A stretch of 11,825 nt of DNA, from NCBI GenBank assembly GCA_028287605.1, contig JAQBPI010000009.1, forward strand, positions 1 to 11,825. The letters are read 5' to 3'. The stretch is from Chloroflexota bacterium (lineage in GTDB: Bacteria; Chloroflexota; Dormibacteria; Aeolococcales; Aeolococcaceae). The translations under genes and the position numbers were made by a program. The notes beneath the pieces are model-generated. The model was not told where the DNA came from and made no database searches. It saw only the letters and a list, made by a program, of their open reading frames with translations. Of this stretch, positions 8,577-11,825 are shown piece by piece. Each line of letters starts with the position of its first letter. Within the stretch, counting starts at the first letter, position 1.

Positions 8577-8582
8577 ACTCTA
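8577..8582 (-). promoter_or_regulatory. Candidate -10 element for the ABC transporter operon
   Basis: TAGAGT on the minus strand, about 40 bp before the ATPase GTG, leaves a leader of roughly 30 nt carrying the GGAGG ribosome site. No clear -35. It lies in the same octamer, CACTCTAC on the plus strand, as the element in front of lipA. Confidence 0.3.
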
Positions 8583-8594
8583 CCGCCAAGCCTG

Positions 8595-9389
8595 ATGCCC
8601 GAGACCTACACCCACGGCCACCACGAGAGCGTGCTGCGCTCGCACCGCTGGCGCAGCGCCGCGAACTCCTGCGCCTACGTGCTCGACCGGCTGGGGCCGG
8701 GGACCGACCTCCTGGACGTCGGCTGCGGCCCGGGGACGATCACCGCCGACCTGGCCCGCCACGTCGCCCCCGGCCGGGTGGTCGGCCTCGACCGCTCCGC
8801 CGAGGTGCTGGCCGCGGCGCGGCGCGATGCCGGCGGCCTCGGCACCCTCGAGTACCGCGAGGGAGACGCCTACGCGCCCCCCGTCGAGGACGCGAGCTTC
8901 GACGCCGTCCACGCCCACCAGGTGCTCCAGCACCTCTCCGACCCGGTGTCGGCGCTGCGGGAGATGCGCCGCGCCTGCCGCCCCGGCGGGGTCGTCGCCG
9001 CGCGCGACGGCGACTACGCGTCGATGGCCTGGCACCCCGCCGACCCCCTGCTGGACCGCTGGCTCGACCTCTACCGGCGGGCGGCGCAGGCCAACGGCGG
9101 CGAGCCGGACGCCGGACGCCACCTGCTCGGCTGGGCCCAGGCCGCCGGCTTCTCGGAGGTGGTGCCCTCGGCCTCGGTCTGGTGCCACGCGACCCCCGAG
9201 GAGCGCGACTGGTGGGGCGGCCTCTGGGCCGACCGGATCACCGCCTCGGCGCTCGCCGAGCAGCTGCGCGCCCAGGGGCTGGCCTCCGACGACGAGCTCG
9301 CGGCGATCGCCGCCGCCTGGCGGCGGTGGGCGGCGGCCCACGACGGCTGGTTCACGGTGGTCCACGGCGAGGTGCTCTGCCGGCCCTAG
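8595..9389 (+). CDS. Class I SAM-dependent methyltransferase
   Basis: A 264-residue protein with a Rossmann methyltransferase fold. Seen: SAM-binding motif I DLLDVGCGPGTITADLA at 38-54, VVGLDRS with acidic Asp66 at the end of strand 2, REGDAYAPP at 88-96, FDAVHAHQVLQHLSDP at 102-117 (motif II), and RACRPGGVVAARDGDY (post-II). The N-terminal HHESVLRSHRWRSAANS is a family marker of UbiE/menaquinone-like small-molecule methyltransferases, in which it forms a lid. The C-terminal third, with a tryptophan-rich ERDWWGGLWADR segment, probably shapes the substrate pocket. The ATG at 8595 has no evident ribosome site. Its substrate is unknown; divergence from an exporter hints at, but does not show, a shared role. 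Confidence 0.88.
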   Translation: MPETYTHGHHESVLRSHRWRSAANSCAYVLDRLGPGTDLLDVGCGPGTITADLARHVAPGRVVGLDRSAEVLAAARRDAGGLGTLEYREGDAYAPPVEDASFDAVHAHQVLQHLSDPVSALREMRRACRPGGVVAARDGDYASMAWHPADPLLDRWLDLYRRAAQANGGEPDAGRHLLGWAQAAGFSEVVPSASVWCHATPEERDWWGGLWADRITASALAEQLRAQGLASDDELAAIAAAWRRWAAAHDGWFTVVHGEVLCRP

Positions 9390-9417
9390 GCCCGCGAGGC
9401 GGTGCCCCGGTCGATCC

Positions 9418-10032
9418 TCAGGTCGTCACCGGCACCCCCGCGCGCAGGTCGGCCAGCAGCAGCCGGGCGTTCCAGACGCGGCGGATGCGCATCCCGAACT
9501 CCCGGGACTCCTCGCGCAGCGGCGCCAGGCGGCTCGCCGAGAGCAGCATGTGCTCGCCGGTGTCCCAGGCGGTCGCCACCATGGTGCGCGCGTTGGTGGG
9601 ATCGGCGAACAGCACCCCGCTGAGGAAGCCCGGCGTCCTGGCGAGGGCGCCCACCACCCGCTCGCGGAAGTGCGCGATCGCGGTCGCCATCCCGTCGTTG
9701 TCGACGGTGGCGTCGAGAACCCGCACCCAGCTGCCCTCGGTGGCCGCATGCGCGCCCACCGACACCGCCACCAGGTGATGGTCGACCTGCGGGTCACCCG
9801 CGCCGAGGACCTCGGCGCAGAGGCGGGCCACCTCCGCCTCGGCGGCGGACATCTCCGCCGCGGTGGACCAGTAGGTGGTGAGGATGATCTCCGCGGCGGC
9901 GGAGTCCTCCACCACCATCAGCCCCCGGTATCCCTCGCGGGCCTGCAGCGCCGGCAGCATGCGCTCACGAGCGTCGTGCAGCGCGGCGTCACGGTCCTGG
10001 CCCCAGTTTCCACGGGAAATCCTGGCGATCAT
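9418..10032 (-). CDS. Two-repeat dimeric alpha/beta-barrel (antibiotic biosynthesis monooxygenase-like) protein
   Basis: A 204-residue protein made of two similar halves, each resembling the ferredoxin-like ABM/dimeric alpha-beta barrel fold. Repeat 1 spans about 1-75 and repeat 2 about 100-175. The segment AREGYRGLMVVEDSAAAEII (31-50) aligns with ARTPGFLSGVLFADPTNART (131-150), followed by TTYWSTAAEMSAA and ATAWDTGEHMLLSA, a period of about 100 residues. A fused tandem would let one chain mimic the usual dimer. Members include monooxygenases, heme degraders and proteins of unknown role; I see no heme-ligand signature and assign no reaction. The ATG at 10032 is supported by GGAGGG 7 nt upstream and by the separate promoter at 10078-10107. 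Convergent with the methyltransferase, 28 bp apart. Confidence 0.75.
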   Translation of the reverse strand: MIARISRGNWGQDRDAALHDARERMLPALQAREGYRGLMVVEDSAAAEIILTTYWSTAAEMSAAEAEVARLCAEVLGAGDPQVDHHLVAVSVGAHAATEGSWVRVLDATVDNDGMATAIAHFRERVVGALARTPGFLSGVLFADPTNARTMVATAWDTGEHMLLSASRLAPLREESREFGMRIRRVWNARLLLADLRAGVPVTT

Positions 10033-10077
10033 CGTCGCTCCCTCCACCCCCCGCCCGGCGCCACGTCCGGACGGCAT

Positions 10078-10107
10078 CAGATACCCCGGACCGTCCGCCC
10101 GTGTCAA
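10078..10107 (-). promoter_or_regulatory. Near-consensus promoter for the alpha/beta-barrel gene
   Basis: On the minus strand a perfect TTGACA (10102-10107) is followed after 18 bp by TATCTG (10078-10083). Transcription would start near 10071, about 40 nt before the ATG. An inverted repeat GGACGG/CCGTCC (10091-10096 and 10069-10074) brackets the -10, and an overlapping GTCCGG/CCGGAC pair (10065-10070, 10086-10091) does the same, suggesting an operator. The -35 overlaps the stop codon of the ORF at 10104. Confidence 0.5.
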
Positions 10108-10559
10108 GTCACCGATGCTGGAACGCGCCCGTACAGCTCGGCCTTGGTGGTGGCACATCCGTGTGCCAGGGCCGCCATCAACTCACGGCGCATGAGCGAA
10201 TGCGCCTGCGCGACATCGAACATCGTGTCCATCTGCGCCTGGTTGAAGGGCATGCTGGTGCCGAGCGTGGACCCGTCGATGTAGACCACGATCCAGTACC
10301 GGCGGAGCATCAGGTAGTCCTTCGGCGACATGCCGCCGGTCTGGAAGCCCAGCTCGCGGATGATGCTCGCGCCGGAGTTCTCGTGCTGCCACTCGGCGCA
10401 TGGCCGGAACCGACCGTCTCGGCCGAGCCAACCCGCGCTTGCCTTCGCTGGTGTGCCGCAGGTGGTGACGGAGCCGGCACCCTGGATCTCTCGTCGCGGA
10501 GTGGACCCCGCACTCAGCTTCCGTGGCGACCTGGCCATCTCATCCGGACGCTCACTCAC
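10104..10559 (-). CDS. Doubtful hypothetical ORF, possibly a gene remnant
   Basis: Not recognised. The downstream half (about 10415 to 10200) looks coding: third positions are almost all G or C, and the peptide is rich in Tyr, Trp, Met and Ile (for example DYLMLRRYWIVVYIDGS, then PFNQAQMDTMFDVAQAHSL). The upstream half has mixed third positions and a low-complexity, shadow-like composition. Possible starts are GTG at 10559 (overlapping the DinB stop by 8 bp), ATG at 10538 and ATG at 10331 (75 aa), none with a good ribosome site, and none at the point where coding character begins. This pattern fits a 5'-truncated or decayed gene joined to non-coding sequence; a genuine 75-aa protein is the alternative. 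Confidence 0.4.
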   Translation of the reverse strand: MSERPDEMARSPRKLSAGSTPRREIQGAGSVTTCGTPAKASAGWLGRDGRFRPCAEWQHENSGASIIRELGFQTGGMSPKDYLMLRRYWIVVYIDGSTLGTSMPFNQAQMDTMFDVAQAHSLMRRELMAALAHGCATTKAELYGRVPASVT

Positions 10560-11064
10560 CGGTGGCGCCGTCGATGCGCTGGCGCAGCAGGTCGGCGTGG
10601 CCGTTGTGCCTGGCGTATTCCTCGATCATGTGCACCAGGATCCAGCGCACCGAGATGACCGCGCCGTCGCGGCCGCGCCGCGCCGCCTCCTGGTCGAGGG
10701 AGCCCACGCCCGCGATCAGCTCGGCGGCGCGACCGCACTCCCGCCGCCACGCGTCGAAGGCCTCCTCGGGGTCGGCGGTGTCGACATTGTCGAAGTCGCC
10801 GTCGGGATCGGCCTCCGAGTAGTAGAGGGCCGGCGCCTCCTCCCCCGCGAGGGTGCGCCGGAACCAGCCCCGCTCGACCTCGGCCATGTGCCGCACCAGT
10901 CCCAGGAGCGAGAGCGTCGAGGGCGGAACTGCGCGGCGGCGCAGCTGCTCGTCGCCGAGGCCCTCGCACTTCATCGCCAGGGTGGCGCGTTGCCAGTCGA
11001 GCCAGGCCTCGAGCATGGAGCGCTCGTCCGCCTGGCGGGGAGGATCGACGCGCCCGGTGGTCAC
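10552..11064 (-). CDS. DinB family protein (DUF664)
   Basis: A 170-residue four-helix-bundle protein of the DinB/DUF664 family. Seen: ERSMLEAWLDWQRATLAMK at 14-32, SLLGLVRHMAEVERGWFRR at 52-70 with His59, and the C-terminal RWILVHMIEEYARHNGHADL at 140-159, whose histidines match the family metal site. Members include thiol-dependent metalloenzymes and many of unknown role; some act with bacillithiol or mycothiol. No specific substrate can be assigned. The GTG at 11064 lies 5 bp after the E2 stop, with GGAG directly adjacent to it, too close for an ideal ribosome site, so translational coupling from the E2 gene is likely; an in-frame ATG at codon 17 is a weaker alternative because it removes the start of helix 1. 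Confidence 0.85.
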   Translation of the reverse strand: MTTGRVDPPRQADERSMLEAWLDWQRATLAMKCEGLGDEQLRRRAVPPSTLSLLGLVRHMAEVERGWFRRTLAGEEAPALYYSEADPDGDFDNVDTADPEEAFDAWRRECGRAAELIAGVGSLDQEAARRGRDGAVISVRWILVHMIEEYARHNGHADLLRQRIDGATGE

Positions 11065-11069
11065 CTCCG

Positions 11070-11825
11070 TCAGCCGAGCACCCGGTCGTCCATCGCCTGC
11101 AGGCTGTCGCGCACCGTGGAGATGAAGCGCGTGGCCTGCAGCCCGTCGTTGATGCGGTGGTCGAACGAGATGCAGAGGTTCATCATCGGCCGCACCGCGA
11201 TGGCGTCGCCAGCCACGACCACGGGGCGCTTGACGATCGCGTCCATGGCGAGGATCGCGGCCTGTGGTTGGTTGATGATCGGCTGGGACATCAGGGTTCC
11301 CAGGGCGCCCGCATTGTTGAGCGTGAACGTGCCGCCCTGGATGTCCTCCAGGCGCAGCCGGCCGGCCTGAGCTCGCTCTCCCAGGGCCTTCGCCGCCTCG
11401 GCGAGGCCGGCGATGCTGAGCCGGTCGGCGTTCCGGATCACGGGGACGACCAGGCCGTCCTCCAGCGCCATCGCGATGCCGAGGTTGATGTCGCGCTTGA
11501 GCACGATGCCCTCGGGGCTCCAGGTGGCGTTGAGGGTGGGGTGACGGCGGAGGGCGCCGATCACCGCCTGGGCGACGAAGGGCAGGAAGGTGAGCTTCGT
11601 GCCGGTGCTCTTCTCGAAGGCTGCACGGTTGCGCTGGCGCACGCCGGCGACCGCGCTCATGTCCACCTCGACCATCACCCACGCATGGGGCGAGGTCTGG
11701 ACGCTGCGGGTCATGTGCTCGGCGATGGCCCTGCGCATCGGGGTGAGCGGCACCAGGGTGTCGCCGTCTGCGGGCGCGGCGGCGACCGGAGTGGGGGCCG
11801 GGGGAGGGGCGGCCGCGGCGGGCGG
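11070..11825 (-). CDS. 2-oxoacid dehydrogenase E2 (dihydrolipoamide acyltransferase), C-terminal catalytic part
   Basis: E2 transfers an acyl group from its lipoyl arm to CoA in pyruvate, 2-oxoglutarate or branched-chain 2-oxoacid dehydrogenase. The 251 visible residues begin in a Pro/Ala-rich linker (about 1-23) that enters from the right edge; the lipoyl and E1/E3-binding domains lie outside. The catalytic domain shows PLTPMRRAIAEHMTRS, KLTFLPFVAQAV, NLGIAMALEDGLVVPVIRNA, GTFTLNNAGALGTLMSQPII, and SFDHRINDG with catalytic His223 and Asp227 (fragment numbering). A GTG at 11753 is in frame but internal, since the linker continues in the same frame. Substrate class cannot be told from this fragment. 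Its lipoyl domain would be a target of the LipA/LipB pair encoded in this window. Confidence 0.92.
   Translation of the reverse strand, partial: PPAAAAPPPAPTPVAAAPADGDTLVPLTPMRRAIAEHMTRSVQTSPHAWVMVEVDMSAVAGVRQRNRAAFEKSTGTKLTFLPFVAQAVIGALRRHPTLNATWSPEGIVLKRDINLGIAMALEDGLVVPVIRNADRLSIAGLAEAAKALGERAQAGRLRLEDIQGGTFTLNNAGALGTLMSQPIINQPQAAILAMDAIVKRPVVVAGDAIAVRPMMNLCISFDHRINDGLQATRFISTVRDSLQAMDDRVLG

Noticed and set aside
10033..10158. Longer N-terminus (246 aa) for the alpha/beta-barrel protein
   Set aside because: The extension covers the TTGACA promoter and inverted repeats; the ATG at 10032 has a strong ribosome site.
8827..10284. Plus-strand 485-codon open frame across the methyltransferase and the barrel gene
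   Set aside because: It reads the methyltransferase out of frame and then the antisense of the next gene; Ser/Thr/Arg/Pro string with no recognisable domain.
10552..11682. DinB reading extended upstream to 376 residues
   Set aside because: The added part lies in the E2 gene in a different frame and is Arg/Pro/His-rich; DinB homology starts close to the GTG at 11064.
11070..11753. E2 as a complete gene starting at the GTG at 11753
   Set aside because: The frame continues to the window edge as a Pro/Ala-rich linker typical of E2 proteins, so the visible part is a fragment.

Overview
This is a GC-rich, gene-dense bacterial stretch. Starts are often GTG, third codon positions are almost all G or C, and short gaps separate most genes. 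Nothing points to a plasmid, phage or island. The acyl-CoA reductase plus wax-ester synthase pair is common in actinobacteria, but the LipA sequence looks more like those of Chloroflexota or Dormibacterota. My best guess, inferred from family resemblance only, is an uncultured soil-type bacterium of that broad group.

Left part (1-3441), all on the minus strand and read right to left: a small unrecognised protein (2903-3217) with a candidate promoter and a perfect 16-bp palindrome upstream; a WS/DGAT-type wax ester synthase / diacylglycerol acyltransferase (1342-2814); ribose-5-phosphate isomerase A (659-1336), starting 5 bp after the acyltransferase; and a fatty acyl-CoA reductase (1-621) cut by the left edge. 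The reductase and acyltransferase together would turn acyl-CoA into fatty alcohol and then wax ester.

Middle (3442-6784): lipA and lipB on the minus strand, joined by a 4-bp GTGA overlap, give de novo lipoate synthesis and transfer. Divergently, only 38 bp away, lies a 541-aa group-4 aldehyde dehydrogenase of the 1-pyrroline-5-carboxylate (glutamate semialdehyde) type, used in proline breakdown.

Right-middle (6798-9389): an ABC-2 exporter (ATPase then permease, minus strand) with two tandem hairpins in the gap between its two genes. A class I SAM-dependent methyltransferase is divergent from it on the plus strand.

Right end (9418-11825), minus strand: the catalytic half of a 2-oxoacid dehydrogenase E2 (runs off the right edge), a DinB/DUF664 protein starting 5 bp after it, a doubtful small ORF that may be a gene remnant, and a two-repeat dimeric alpha/beta-barrel protein with its own near-consensus promoter. 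The E2 is a client of the lipoate made by LipA/LipB, so the window holds both the cofactor pathway and one of its targets.

No tRNA, rRNA, CRISPR array, insertion sequence or defence system was found. Most of the window is metabolic and ordinary. The less explained parts are the small protein with its palindrome, the ORF at 10104-10559, the hairpin pair at 7572-7611, and an octamer shared by both divergent gaps.
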